A stretch of DNA of 37,344 nt from CBDCKR01 sp964572045 (lineage in GTDB: Bacteria > Gemmatimonadota > Gemmatimonadetes > Longimicrobiales > Gaopeijiaceae), in contig CAZNEI010000026.1 of assembly GCA_964572045.1 (NCBI GenBank), positions 1-37,344 on the forward strand. Reading direction: 5' to 3'. The position numbers and the translations under genes are program-made. Under the pieces are notes generated by a model, which did not search any database, had not been told where the DNA came from, and worked only from the letters and a program-made list of their open reading frames with translations. Of this stretch, positions 7,026 to 15,144 are shown one piece after another (position 1 is the stretch's first letter; the number at the start of each line of letters is the position of its first letter).

Positions 7026-8027
7026 TCAGCGCGCGATGGTCGTCAGAGAAAGCAATTCCAGAATCGGGCTCCCCGTCAGAGTCGAAGCTCCGGTCCTGAC
7101 CCGCCCGATGACGCGAATCCGCTCCAAGGGGCTCAGGCCTTCAGCCTCCCCGAGGCGCTCGGGAGGGATTGCAACGTAGACGAACACGCCTTCCCTCCTC
7201 CCCGCCTGGGTGAGCAGGAAAGGCTCACCCTCGTAGAAATCAGTGCGGAGCTTCCCGGCCCGCTCGAGGGAGATGAACTGAAGGTCCAATTGGAGCACGC
7301 GACCCCGGTAGCTGGAGGGCGTCGCAGTTACATCCGAGACATCGACATCGGTGACGGCGATCGTGTCTCTCGCCTCGGTACTCCCCTCCGGAAGCCACGT
7401 CCACCCGTCGACCCTAACCCTCGCCCAGTTCCCTTCCCGGGCGAGGAGCCTCAGATTCGCCCCCGCCGCCGCCGTTGCCACCGTGTCTCCGTTCGGGGCG
7501 CTCAGAATGGCCGCCGCCCTCCCGCCGCTTGTGAGCCACGGCTCACCGGGAGCGGCCTCGGCCCTCCGCCGAGGCCGCTCCGCCACGACATGGTCGAGTT
7601 CCACTGACGGCCCCCACACCCAGGACCGTCGACGCACCCTGACCCAGCCCGGAGCCCTCTCGATCTCCCTGAGTAGAGTGCCCTGCTCCAATCGGCCGAC
7701 GATATCCCCTGCCGGCGTGGCCCGGATGTTCTCACCGCCGGGCTCCGATACGACGAGGCCGAGGTCGCTCCGGCCCGTCACCCGCAGAGATCGTTCCCAG
7801 ACCCACCCGTTCAGATCGAACTGAAGCCACGAGTCCGAGACGTCCAGCACGTCGAGGGCCGCGCCTGCCTGGAGCCGGCCGAGCAGGGTGCCGTTCGGCT
7901 GAGCTCGGAAGTTCTCGTCTACCGCGACCCTAGCCGTCTGCCCCCCGAGACCTTCACTCGCCGCCGTCGCAAGGGAGCCGCAAAGAACGACGGCCACAGC
8001 CTGCCGCCGCAGATAGTCCACGGTCAT
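7026..8027 (-). CDS. Exported protein with three SH3-like repeats
   Basis: 333 aa. An N-terminal export signal (RRQAVAVVLCGSLATAAS) is followed by three bacterial-SH3-like units, each ending in a W.W or WVW motif: NFRAQPNGTLLGRLQAG to GWVWERSL, NIRATPAGDIVGRLEQG to SWVWGPSV, and an AILSAPNGDTVATAAAG to GWTWLPEG unit. The remaining 100 residues (from DVSDVTATPSSYRGRVLQ to the end) resemble an OB-like beta-barrel: GRVLQLDLQFISLE, FVYVAIPPERL and RIRVIGRVRTGASTLTGSP. SH3 units of this kind often bind cell-wall peptides, so a periplasmic wall-associated role is likely but not shown. It diverges from the beta-barrel gene across 142 bp, suggesting shared regulation. Confidence 0.8.
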   Translation of the reverse strand: MTVDYLRRQAVAVVLCGSLATAASEGLGGQTARVAVDENFRAQPNGTLLGRLQAGAALDVLDVSDSWLQFDLNGWVWERSLRVTGRSDLGLVVSEPGGENIRATPAGDIVGRLEQGTLLREIERAPGWVRVRRRSWVWGPSVELDHVVAERPRRRAEAAPGEPWLTSGGRAAAILSAPNGDTVATAAAGANLRLLAREGNWARVRVDGWTWLPEGSTEARDTIAVTDVDVSDVTATPSSYRGRVLQLDLQFISLERAGKLRTDFYEGEPFLLTQAGRREGVFVYVAIPPERLGEAEGLSPLERIRVIGRVRTGASTLTGSPILELLSLTTIAR

Positions 8028-8169
8028 CGTGCTGAAACGATCCTCGACAGGCGGTGTTGAAAGAACGATCTTCCGGCGCTTTCGGGGGTGTCAGACATGG
8101 TCATTCGAATCTGTTCACACCGTCGAGGGTCCGTCAATTGTCACCCATCAAAATGCCGAACCAGGTTCT

Positions 8170-8868
8170 ATGCCGCAGCTGAGAACGAGCCTTCTCCCCT
8201 TTCTCGGAGCGCTTCTGCTCGATTCCGGCTCACTCGCCGCACAGGCGATCCCCTCGGCGTATCACTTCATCGAGCGCTCACAGGAGGGGGGCCTCTTCAT
8301 GGGCGTCACGAGCCTGAACGCAGGTCAGCTGAATCTCGGCCCGAAGGCGGCGACGGTAGTCGGCGGGCGCTACTCCATCTCGTTTGGAAGCGCCCTCGCC
8401 TTCGAAGGGGATGCGACCGTCTTCAGAGGCCAGCGCGACGTGATCGACATCCGTCGGCCCGAAGACGATCAGACTCTGGGAGAGGCTTCGATCGACCTCG
8501 TAGCCGTCGAAGCCCGGTTCAGGCTCAACTTGACCGGACACCGCGCGTGGCACGGACTGCAGCCGTTCATAGGAGCTGGCGGCGGGATGGCTCTCAGCAC
8601 CAATCTGGACCGCGCCCTCGAGGAGGCTGCCGAGATGCCGGAACCCGATCGGTTCAACTTCGGGAGCAAGTTTATCGGCACTCTCGTCGCAGGCGTTCAG
8701 TTCCACCCGAGCCGTCGATTCGTGCTTCGGTCGGATGCGGTTCTGAACCTGTGGAAGGTCAGCACGCCCACCGGGTGGCTCACGACCGATGCCGACCTGG
8801 GAGCCATTCCCAACGACGAATGGGTGGCGGCCCAGAGTCTCTCTGCGGGAGCCAGCTGGAGATTCTAG
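8170..8868 (+). CDS. Outer-membrane beta-barrel protein
   Basis: 232 aa. The start at ATG 8170 (MPQLRTSLLPFLGALLLDSG) gives a signal peptide ending near SLAAQA; the longer in-frame extension upstream is not protein-like. The mature part has alternating amphipathic strands with aromatic ends (GGRYSISFGSALAFEGDATV, RFRLNL, LQPFIGAGGGMAL) and finishes in AGASWRF. A terminal Phe preceded by alternating hydrophobics is the usual signal for the BAM machinery. Size suggests an eight- to ten-stranded OmpA/OmpW-like barrel. No ligand or enzymatic role can be read. It is divergent from the SH3-repeat gene and followed 31 bp later by moeA. Confidence 0.8.
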   Translation: MPQLRTSLLPFLGALLLDSGSLAAQAIPSAYHFIERSQEGGLFMGVTSLNAGQLNLGPKAATVVGGRYSISFGSALAFEGDATVFRGQRDVIDIRRPEDDQTLGEASIDLVAVEARFRLNLTGHRAWHGLQPFIGAGGGMALSTNLDRALEEAAEMPEPDRFNFGSKFIGTLVAGVQFHPSRRFVLRSDAVLNLWKVSTPTGWLTTDADLGAIPNDEWVAAQSLSAGASWRF

Positions 8869-8899
8869 GGATCCGCATGACACCCCACCCGACCCTCCG

Positions 8900-10183
8900 A
8901 TGACGGACTTCGAGTCCAGGGCGGCCGATTGGCTGTCGGTAGGCGAGGCACTGAGGCGGATCCTTGCCGCGGCGATCCCGCCCGAGGAGGAAGACGTACC
9001 GCTCCGGGACGCGATCGGGCGGGCGCTGAGGTCCGATGTCGTCGCCCCGTCCAGGCAACCTCCGTGGGAGAGTAGTGCTATGGACGGGTATGCCGTCCGC
9101 GGAGACGACGTGGCGAAGGCCAGCCGGGACGAACCCGTAGGGCTCAACGTGATCGGCGCCGTGCTGGCCGCCGCACGCTTCGAGGGAGAGGTGACCAGCG
9201 GCAGCGCCGTACGCATCATGACCGGCGCTCCCGTCCCGACCGGCGCGGACACCGTCATCCGCGTCGAGGATACGGACCGGGAGCAGGGCGAGCCCGGCCG
9301 CATCCTCATCCATTCCAACCGGGACGTCGGCAGGCACGTGCGACCGGCCGCGGAAGACTGGAGCCGGGGCGACGTCATCCTCCCGGCGGGCACGGGTCTC
9401 GGGCCGGGCCAGATCGGTGTTCTCGCCAGCGCCTGGATCGAACGGGTGCCGGTGAGGCGCAAGCCGCTGGTGGCTATCCTCGCGAGCGGGGACGAGCTTC
9501 ACGACGTCGAGGCGGGCTCACCCGGCGTTGACCGCATCCCCGAGAGCAACAGCCACGTCATCGCCGCAGCCGTACATCTCGCCGGAGCTACGCCTCTGCG
9601 GCTCGGGATCGCCAGAGACGATCCCACTGATATTCGCAGACACGTGGAAAGAGCTCGGGATGCGGATGTCCTCGTGACGGTCGGCGGAGCGTCCATGGGC
9701 GAGGCAGACCTCTTCAAGCGGGTGCTCGACGACCTAGGTCTCAGGCTCGCGTTCTGGAGGGTCAGGATCCGGCCCGGCACCCCTGTGAGCTTTGGCCACC
9801 TCGCCCGGGAGGGCCTGCCGGATCAGGCGGTCTTCGGCCTGCCGGGCAACCCGGCCTCGACCTTCGTGACCTTCGAGATGCTCGTTCGTCCGTTTCTGTT
9901 GGCTCTCGCCGGGCACGCGCGCGTCCATCGCGCGACGATCCGGGCTCGCGCGTCTGAAGACATGACCTCGCCGCCAGGCCTCACCACCTGCCTACGCGTC
10001 ACGCTTGCGGCCGGAGCGGACGGTCCGGAGGCCGTGCTCGCCGGACATCAGGGCTCCGGCCTTGTCCGTAGCCTGGGGATGGCCGACGGTTTGGCCGTGA
10101 TTCCGGAAGGGACGGGAGCGGTGAAGGCGGGCTCCCGGGTGGACGTGCTCCTCTTGCACGACGTGCCTGGGATGTCGTCCTGA
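8900..10183 (+). CDS. moeA: Molybdopterin molybdenumtransferase MoeA
   Basis: Inserts molybdate into adenylylated molybdopterin, the last step of molybdenum cofactor synthesis. 427 aa, close to the usual size. Motifs run in family order: SAMDGYAV, IMTGAPVPTGADTVI.VEDT, ASGDEL, ESNSHVIAA, the MoCF-domain VTVGGASMGEADL, RIRPGTPVSFG and FGLPGNPAS, then a C-terminal beta domain (GSGLVRSLGMADGLAVIPEG). The ATG at 8900 is chosen over an upstream in-frame start because the first 37 residues of the longer form overlap the barrel gene and look non-coding. No other moa/moe gene is in the window, so the cofactor pathway is completed elsewhere. GGASMGE in place of the more common GG.S.G. is within family variation. 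Confidence 0.95.
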   Translation: MTDFESRAADWLSVGEALRRILAAAIPPEEEDVPLRDAIGRALRSDVVAPSRQPPWESSAMDGYAVRGDDVAKASRDEPVGLNVIGAVLAAARFEGEVTSGSAVRIMTGAPVPTGADTVIRVEDTDREQGEPGRILIHSNRDVGRHVRPAAEDWSRGDVILPAGTGLGPGQIGVLASAWIERVPVRRKPLVAILASGDELHDVEAGSPGVDRIPESNSHVIAAAVHLAGATPLRLGIARDDPTDIRRHVERARDADVLVTVGGASMGEADLFKRVLDDLGLRLAFWRVRIRPGTPVSFGHLAREGLPDQAVFGLPGNPASTFVTFEMLVRPFLLALAGHARVHRATIRARASEDMTSPPGLTTCLRVTLAAGADGPEAVLAGHQGSGLVRSLGMADGLAVIPEGTGAVKAGSRVDVLLLHDVPGMSS

Positions 10184-10226
10184 CGGAGGAGGTTTCGAGG
10201 CCTCGTGGGAGGTCGGCGCGCGGGCG

Positions 10227-11213
10227 CTATCCCTCCGCCCGGAGGGCCTGGATCTCCTCGGTGAGTCGCGGCAACACCTCGAACGCGTCACCCATGATGC
10301 TGTAGTCAGCCACGCCGAAGATGGGAGCGTCGGGGTCCTTGTTCACGGCGACGATCGTCTGGGACGTTCTCATGCCCGCGAGGTGCTGGATCGCACCCGA
10401 TATGCCGATGGCGAAATACAACGTGGGCGCCACGGTCTTGCCGGTCTGCCCCACCTGTTCGGAGTGAGGCCTCCATCCCGCGTCGACCACAGCCCTCGAC
10501 GCACCGAGAGCGGTACCGGGACCGAGGGCGTGCCGGAGGTCCTCGAGAAGCGTCCAATTCTTCGGGTCCTTCATTCCACGGCCTCCCGAGACGATGACGC
10601 GCGCCTCAGCCACGTCCACCGATCCGCCCTCGGGAGCCAGGAGCTCCAGAGTGCGCATCCCGTCGTCCGCGGGAATCTTCGGTGCCAGAGCCTCCACCGA
10701 GCCCTCAGCCTCGATCTCCTCGGCGCCAAAAGCATTGGGCCGTATTGAGATGACAGAGGGAGACGCCTGGATCCTGATCCGGGCCAGAGCCTTGCCCGCG
10801 TACACGGGGCGAACCGCTACGAGTTCGCCCGCCTTCACCTCGAGGCGCGTGACGTCGGCCGCCAAGGGGGTATCGAGCAACGCCGCCACCCGGGGAGCAA
10901 GGTCCTTACCCTGCGCGGTCGCCGGGAACAGGACCGCGTCGTAGTCACTCGACCTGACGAAATCGGCGACGACTGAAGCGTAGGCTCCGGGCGAATACTC
11001 GGCCAAGGCGTTGTCTTCCGCCGCACGAATGCGGGCTGCACCGTAGCCGCCGAGGCCCCTCGCACCGAGACCCACGCCCGGCCCGCCCAAGACGAGGGCA
11101 TGCGCTGACCCGCCCAGCTCGACCGCCCTGCGCGCGGCCGTAGACACGACTTCATTGCCCACGGGCCTGACTTGGTCGGCCTTCTGCTCCGCGAAGGCGA
11201 GAATATCGCCCAT
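10227..11213 (-). CDS. etfA: Electron transfer flavoprotein, alpha subunit
   Basis: FAD-binding half of the ETF heterodimer that takes electrons from acyl-CoA and other dehydrogenases. 328 aa. The C-terminal FAD domain is intact: IVSGGRGM, LGASRAVVDAGW, QVGQTGKTVAPTLYFAIGI and SGAIQHLAGM, followed by VNKDPDAPIF. The start ATG at 11213 (MGDILAFAEQ) has GGAG about 7 nt upstream; the open frame continues further 5' but into the etfB tail. It lies 55 nt after etfB, as usual. The sequence fits the common alpha type used in fatty-acid oxidation rather than the FixB type, though this distinction is not certain from reading alone. An ETF:quinone oxidoreductase gene is not in view. Confidence 0.95.
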   Translation of the reverse strand: MGDILAFAEQKADQVRPVGNEVVSTAARRAVELGGSAHALVLGGPGVGLGARGLGGYGAARIRAAEDNALAEYSPGAYASVVADFVRSSDYDAVLFPATAQGKDLAPRVAALLDTPLAADVTRLEVKAGELVAVRPVYAGKALARIRIQASPSVISIRPNAFGAEEIEAEGSVEALAPKIPADDGMRTLELLAPEGGSVDVAEARVIVSGGRGMKDPKNWTLLEDLRHALGPGTALGASRAVVDAGWRPHSEQVGQTGKTVAPTLYFAIGISGAIQHLAGMRTSQTIVAVNKDPDAPIFGVADYSIMGDAFEVLPRLTEEIQALRAEG

Positions 11214-11268
11214 TCGTATCTCCAGTGTCTTGCGGGTCCGCGACCCGGGTTCGGCCTCGCCTAGTCTC

Positions 11269-12018
11269 CTATAGAACGTTCGCTTCTTCCCGAAGGAGCC
11301 GGACCAGCTCCGGCACGGCCTCGGCGCCTTCACCCACGATGCGACCCTCCTCGCGGGGCGGGGGATAGTCGAGGCCATCGACCGTGATGCGACTCGGCAC
11401 CGCCGCCACGGTCTTCTGTTCCAACGGCTTCCTCTTCGCCGCCATGATGCCCCTGAGGGAGGCGTAGCGTAGCTCGGAGGGGCCCTTCGTGAGCGACACG
11501 ACAGCCGGGAGCTCAAGGGCGACCACCTCGACCCCGCCCTCCACCTCTCGACGGCACGTCACCACTCCGTCGGTCACTTGGAAGCTTGCTACGTTCGTGG
11601 CGCAGGGCTGGCCGAGCAGCGTGGCCACCATCGGCCCCACCTGCTGCTGATCGTCGTCGATCGCCTTCACGCCGAAGAGTACGAGGGGAGCGTCCCGATC
11701 AGCGAGTTCCCGAGCCAGGGTCTTGGCGGTGGCGAGCCCGTCCATCGTGACGTTCCCCTTGAGCAGAACGGCGGCGTCGGCGCCGACGGCCAGCCCGGCT
11801 CGCAACGTCTCCAGCGAACCCTCGTCACCCAGGGTCAGCAGCGTGACATCACCTTCGCCTCTCTCCTCCTTCGTGCGAAGCGCCGCTTCGAGAGCGAATT
11901 CGTCATACGGGCTCATGACGTACTTGACTCCAGCCGGATCGATATCCCTTTGACCCTGGGCGATCCGGACGCGGGTCTCGGTGTCCGGGACCCGCTTCAC
12001 GCACACAATGATATCCAA
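11269..12018 (-). CDS. etfB: Electron transfer flavoprotein, beta subunit
   Basis: AMP-binding partner of EtfA. 249 aa from a TTG at 12018 (read as MDIIVCVKRVPDT). The motif set is typical: CVKRVPDTETRV, MSPYDEFALEAALR, GVKAIDDDQQQVGPMVA, the beta-signature region (VVALELPAVVSLTKGPSELRY) and SLRGIMAAKRKP. TTG 12018 is preferred to the TTG at 12048 because GGAG sits 9 nt before it and because the family normally begins directly at this first beta strand. The gene is followed by etfA. A promoter candidate lies at 12063-12091, in the gap after the glycosylase gene. Confidence 0.94.
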   Translation of the reverse strand: MDIIVCVKRVPDTETRVRIAQGQRDIDPAGVKYVMSPYDEFALEAALRTKEERGEGDVTLLTLGDEGSLETLRAGLAVGADAAVLLKGNVTMDGLATAKTLARELADRDAPLVLFGVKAIDDDQQQVGPMVATLLGQPCATNVASFQVTDGVVTCRREVEGGVEVVALELPAVVSLTKGPSELRYASLRGIMAAKRKPLEQKTVAAVPSRITVDGLDYPPPREEGRIVGEGAEAVPELVRLLREEANVL

Positions 12019-12062
12019 TGCCGTATACTCCAATTCATTGCCCTTCAACGATTTGGACTACC

Positions 12063-12091
12063 AATTTACCGACCCGCAACCGCTCGGACAA
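12063..12091 (-). promoter_or_regulatory. Candidate promoter of etfBA
   Basis: Read on minus: TTGTCC (12091-12086), 17-nt spacer, TAAATT (12068-12063), each 4 of 6 to consensus. The start point would be near 12056, leaving a leader of about 38 nt. It sits in the 80-bp gap between the glycosylase stop and the etfB start. Confidence 0.4.
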
Positions 12092-12098
12092 GCGACGC

Positions 12099-12725
12099 TC
12101 AATGCCGCCGCCGAGACACCGAGGCGTTGCCCAGAACGAAGAAACGCAGTGGCCATTCAACCGCGCGACTGATCCCGATTCGAGGGGATACACCGATCGA
12201 GCCCGGCCCTACAGGCCAACCCCCCAGAAGCCTCAGTGGAGGGGAAGCGAGGTCGTGCCCGTCCAGAGCTCCGCTCACGCCCAACGCCTGACCGACCTTC
12301 CCGGGGCCGGAGCCCAGATCACGAGGCCGACCCCTCCGTTCCCTCATGACGCCCAACCCGGCAAGCGGATCGATAGCCCGAATGAGAACCGCGCACGGAT
12401 CGCCCTCGGCCCCCGTGACCACGTTCAGGCACCAGTGTATCCCGTAGCTTCGATAGACGTACGCCAAGCCAGGTGGACCGAACATGGCGGCGTTTCGCCG
12501 CGTTCGGCCGACCCGCGCAGCCGCATGGGAGGCCGGATCCGAAGGGCCGAGGTATGCCTCCACCTCCACGATGACCCCCTCGGCCCTCCTGCCGTCGACC
12601 GTGGACACGAGGCGCTTACCGAGAAGCTCGGGCGCCACTTCCTCGGCAGGACGGGCGAAGAAGCGCTCCCTGGGAGCTTCGTTCGAGGGCGGATCCGCCC
12701 ACCACGTCTTCTCTTGAAGGCCCAC
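12099..12725 (-). CDS. mpg: 3-methyladenine DNA glycosylase (AAG/MPG family)
   Basis: Base-excision repair enzyme that removes alkylated purines. 208 aa, matching the family. Recognisable elements: ELLGKRLVS near the start, GVIVEVEAYLGPSDPASHAA carrying the catalytic Glu, TRRNAAMFGPPGLAYVYRSYGIHWCLN with the intercalating Tyr region, CAVLIRAIDPL and GSGPGKVGQALGV. I start it at the GTG at 12723-12725 because the family begins about 30 residues before ELLGKRL; the frame is open further but that part lies inside the preceding gene and is arginine-rich. The gap to the NYN gene stop is 14 nt, so they are probably one transcript. GKVGQ replaces the more usual GKLCQ/GKLTQ. Confidence 0.9.
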   Translation of the reverse strand: MGLQEKTWWADPPSNEAPRERFFARPAEEVAPELLGKRLVSTVDGRRAEGVIVEVEAYLGPSDPASHAAARVGRTRRNAAMFGPPGLAYVYRSYGIHWCLNVVTGAEGDPCAVLIRAIDPLAGLGVMRERRGRPRDLGSGPGKVGQALGVSGALDGHDLASPPLRLLGGWPVGPGSIGVSPRIGISRAVEWPLRFFVLGNASVSRRRH

Positions 12726-12739
12726 AAGTCCGCTCTCGG

Positions 12740-14671
12740 TCAGCCCGACTCCTGATCCGAACGCAAGGACTGCCGACGGGAACCGGGGCGCGTTCTTCTC
12801 GGCGTACCGCGGCCTCGGAGGACCGATCCCGCGGGGGACCCCTTCACGGGCGCGCCTCCGCCACCGCCGCTCCCCGAACGCGGTTGTCGCTTCATCGTCT
12901 TGCGCTCGCTCGATCCACGTTTCTCGGTGGAGGCCGATCCTCGTGCGGGACGGCGACGCCCTTCGCCGTCCTTCTTGCGGCGCGTCGCCCGTTCGGGGCC
13001 GGATGTCGGCACCTTCACGGACTCCTCTTCCCGAGGCGGCGCCTCCTTCCGTCTGGCGTAGTCGGCTCGCCATCCGGTGAGGACCTGCTCGGCCCGGCGG
13101 GGCACGACTTCCCTCACCCGCTCTGGAGAGCGTTGAAGAACATCGAAGAGATCCTTGCCAAACGCGTCAACCAGCGCTTCGGCAGTCTTCTTGCCCACAC
13201 CCTTGTAGGAATTGGCGAGGTATCTCATCGTCGCCTCCCTCCCGCTGGGGAGGCCCAGGCGGTCCGGAGACAGGCCGGTCGGGGGAGCCTCCTGTCGTGC
13301 CTTCGGACTTGCGCGAACCGCCTGTCCTTCAAAGAGAATCGGGCCCTCGGTCCGGACGGGATGCCTCCGAGAGCTGCCGCGCGGCCCCAATCGATTGGAG
13401 GCCACCGGCCCCTTCGGTCCGACGGCCCGAGCCGTTCGACGGCCCTCAGGCGGCGTGGCCGTGGGAGGAGTTTCGGCCGAACGGGGCCCCCGAGGCGGCG
13501 GCTCGACAGTGGAGTTGCCTTCACCGAGGGAGACCCGGTAGTTCCCTGTCTCGGTCTTCTCGAGGTCGACGACACCGTGCTCCTTCGCCTGCAGCAGAAA
13601 TTGACTGAACTTCCTGAAGCCGAGCTCGGCCTCGTCGAAGGCCGGATCCCGCTTGAGCATTCTTCGCTTCAAGTCGGAATCCCGGACCGATTCCTTTCCG
13701 TCGTTCTTGTCGGTCTCGAGACACGCGAGCACGAGCTCGTAGGCGGCAAGCAGCGGACCGGGACCGGGCTCTTCAGCGGATTCGAGACGCGGAGTCGCGC
13801 CCGGTGGGCCGGACTTGTCGGCGCGTGCCTTCCGCGCTCGGGTCCTTCGGGAGGCCGACCGGCTCCGGCGGTCTGCCTCGCCCTTGTCCGAGCCCGACGC
13901 CGGAGTCGCAGGCTTCACCTCGTACTGCCCGTTCTCGAGCTTACGGAGTTGCACGACACCACGCGACGACGCCTCGGCCAGAAACTTGGAGAACTTGCTG
14001 AAGCCGTAGCTCCCTTCGCTGAAGTTCTCATCGATCTCCATCATCACCTGCTTGAGGCGATCGGATCGCATGACATCCTGCCGTTTGGCCATTCGGTCCA
14101 GCGCTTGCCCCACGAGTTCCCAGGGATCGGACTGCCTGCCCACGGTGTCGCTGGTCTTCCGCAGGCCCGTGAGGCTCGTGTACGAGTAGTACTCGTCGCA
14201 ATTCTGGACGAGGATGTCGGAACTCGACTCCTGGATTCCGACACCGATGACGTACTTGCCGTACTCCTTGAGCTTCAACACCAGACTCGAAAAGTCCGAG
14301 TCTCCGGTCAGAAGGATGAAGGTCCCGATCTCCGGACGAATGAAGACGAGCTCCAATCCGTCGATGGCCATCCGGATATCGGTGGCGTTCTTTTTCGAGC
14401 TCCCGTATGCAGGGGCGAAGATGAGATCGACGGAGGCTTCGGAGAGCGGAACGATGTACTGGGGGTAGCGGCGCCAATCGGCGTACGCACGCTGCACGGT
14501 CACTTTCCCGCGGATGATGTCCGACTGGAGCAGGCTCTTCAGCTCCCTGGATAGATCGCTTCGCATCCCCATCGTGACGTTGTCGAAGTCGATCAAGAGA
14601 GCGGCGTTGGGGGCACCGGCCGACGCTTTGGCAAGGCCCTCGGCGTAATGGGCCTGTGAATACGGTTTCAT
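12740..14671 (-). CDS. NYN-domain protein with two LOTUS/OST-HTH domains and a HhH motif
   Basis: 643 aa, probable RNA-processing or RNA-binding protein. Residues 20-168 are a NYN (PIN-like) nuclease domain: AALLIDFDNV (D28, D30), ATDIRMAIDGLE (D98) and LLTGDSDFSSLV (D124, D126) supply the acidic metal-binding set. Residues 184-253 and 307-381 are two LOTUS-like winged helices, each with F.KFSKFL/FRKFSQFL then G.V.L.K...G.Y.V. After a proline/arginine-rich linker, 484-535 hold a helix-hairpin-helix segment (SYKGVGKKTAEALVDAFG). The last 100 residues are very basic and disordered-looking. ATG 14671 has AAGGA 9-14 nt upstream; the longer in-frame start was rejected. Substrate unknown. It is preceded by a long folded leader and followed 14 nt later by the DNA glycosylase gene. 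Confidence 0.85.
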   Translation of the reverse strand: MKPYSQAHYAEGLAKASAGAPNAALLIDFDNVTMGMRSDLSRELKSLLQSDIIRGKVTVQRAYADWRRYPQYIVPLSEASVDLIFAPAYGSSKKNATDIRMAIDGLELVFIRPEIGTFILLTGDSDFSSLVLKLKEYGKYVIGVGIQESSSDILVQNCDEYYSYTSLTGLRKTSDTVGRQSDPWELVGQALDRMAKRQDVMRSDRLKQVMMEIDENFSEGSYGFSKFSKFLAEASSRGVVQLRKLENGQYEVKPATPASGSDKGEADRRSRSASRRTRARKARADKSGPPGATPRLESAEEPGPGPLLAAYELVLACLETDKNDGKESVRDSDLKRRMLKRDPAFDEAELGFRKFSQFLLQAKEHGVVDLEKTETGNYRVSLGEGNSTVEPPPRGPRSAETPPTATPPEGRRTARAVGPKGPVASNRLGPRGSSRRHPVRTEGPILFEGQAVRASPKARQEAPPTGLSPDRLGLPSGREATMRYLANSYKGVGKKTAEALVDAFGKDLFDVLQRSPERVREVVPRRAEQVLTGWRADYARRKEAPPREEESVKVPTSGPERATRRKKDGEGRRRPARGSASTEKRGSSERKTMKRQPRSGSGGGGGAPVKGSPAGSVLRGRGTPRRTRPGSRRQSLRSDQESG

Positions 14672-15108
14672 TGGTGGTTCCTTCTCGCGATTGGTGTGCG
14701 CCGGCCGCACTCGCAAGACCTCCCCACCCGTGCCAGCCGATCGCATCCCCGTTGGATGTCGAAGCTGGCAGGGGTAAGGGGGGCCGAGGTCAGAGTGCCC
14801 GGCAGTCCTTTGTGCTTCGCAGCGCGCGTCGTCGGCCCGAGTCTTCGCGTGACGGGTGTTCCCCCCGCCGCACAGACCTTGCCTGTGCCCCTCAGCCGGG
14901 ATTCGTCCACGAAGTGGAGGCGCTTGGGAACCCTAGTCGTCCGTAAGCTGGCCCACCAGCAACTGACGCCCTCTTAGACGGAAGCGCCCTGGTCGGGCAC
15001 GTCGCACGCTCGAATGGCCTCGCCCGAAGACGCAAGCCATCCGCAGCCTGTCGCACCACCTGGCATGTGTGAGGTTGGTCCTCAACTCGCCGGAGGTAAA
15101 CGAGTGGC
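14672..15108 (-). ncRNA. Long structured leader of the NYN gene, or a separate ncRNA
   Basis: About 440 nt between a consensus-like minus-strand promoter and the NYN start codon, with no coding frame. It is rich in nested stems. A domain at 14885-15000 is closed by GTGCCC/GGGCAC, and inside it GGCGCTT (14919-14925) pairs with AAGCGCC (14982-14988). A GCTGG/CCAGC hairpin lies at 14947-14960 and CCAC/GTGG at 14907-14917. Outside it are a hairpin at 15012-15042, which pairs better on minus thanks to a G-U, and a long one at 14731-14770 (TGCCAGC/GCTGGCA with CATCC/GGATG above). The closing stem, asymmetrical bubble and terminal hairpin recall 6S RNA, but I could not match a known family, so identity is open. 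RNase P, tmRNA and SRP core sequences are absent. Confidence 0.45.
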
Positions 15109-15115
15109 CACGTCG

Positions 15116-15144
15116 ATTATAACCCCTTGCCCCCGCCCAACCAA
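15116..15144 (-). promoter_or_regulatory. Strong sigma-70-type promoter
   Basis: Read on minus: TTGGTT (15144-15139), 17-nt spacer, TATAAT (15121-15116). The perfect -10 and ideal spacing make it the best promoter in the window. Start point predicted near 15108. It drives the structured leader/ncRNA and probably the NYN-mpg genes. Confidence 0.7.

Noticed and set aside
11214..11516. Upstream extension of the etfA frame
   Set aside because: It lies inside etfB in another frame. The ATG at 11213 has a good ribosome site and fits family length.
14870..15030. Plus-strand similarity to 6S RNA (CCCCTCAGCCG followed by a CCAC hairpin)
   Set aside because: No plus-strand promoter upstream and no match to the 3' half of 6S. 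Kept only as a remark in the leader finding.
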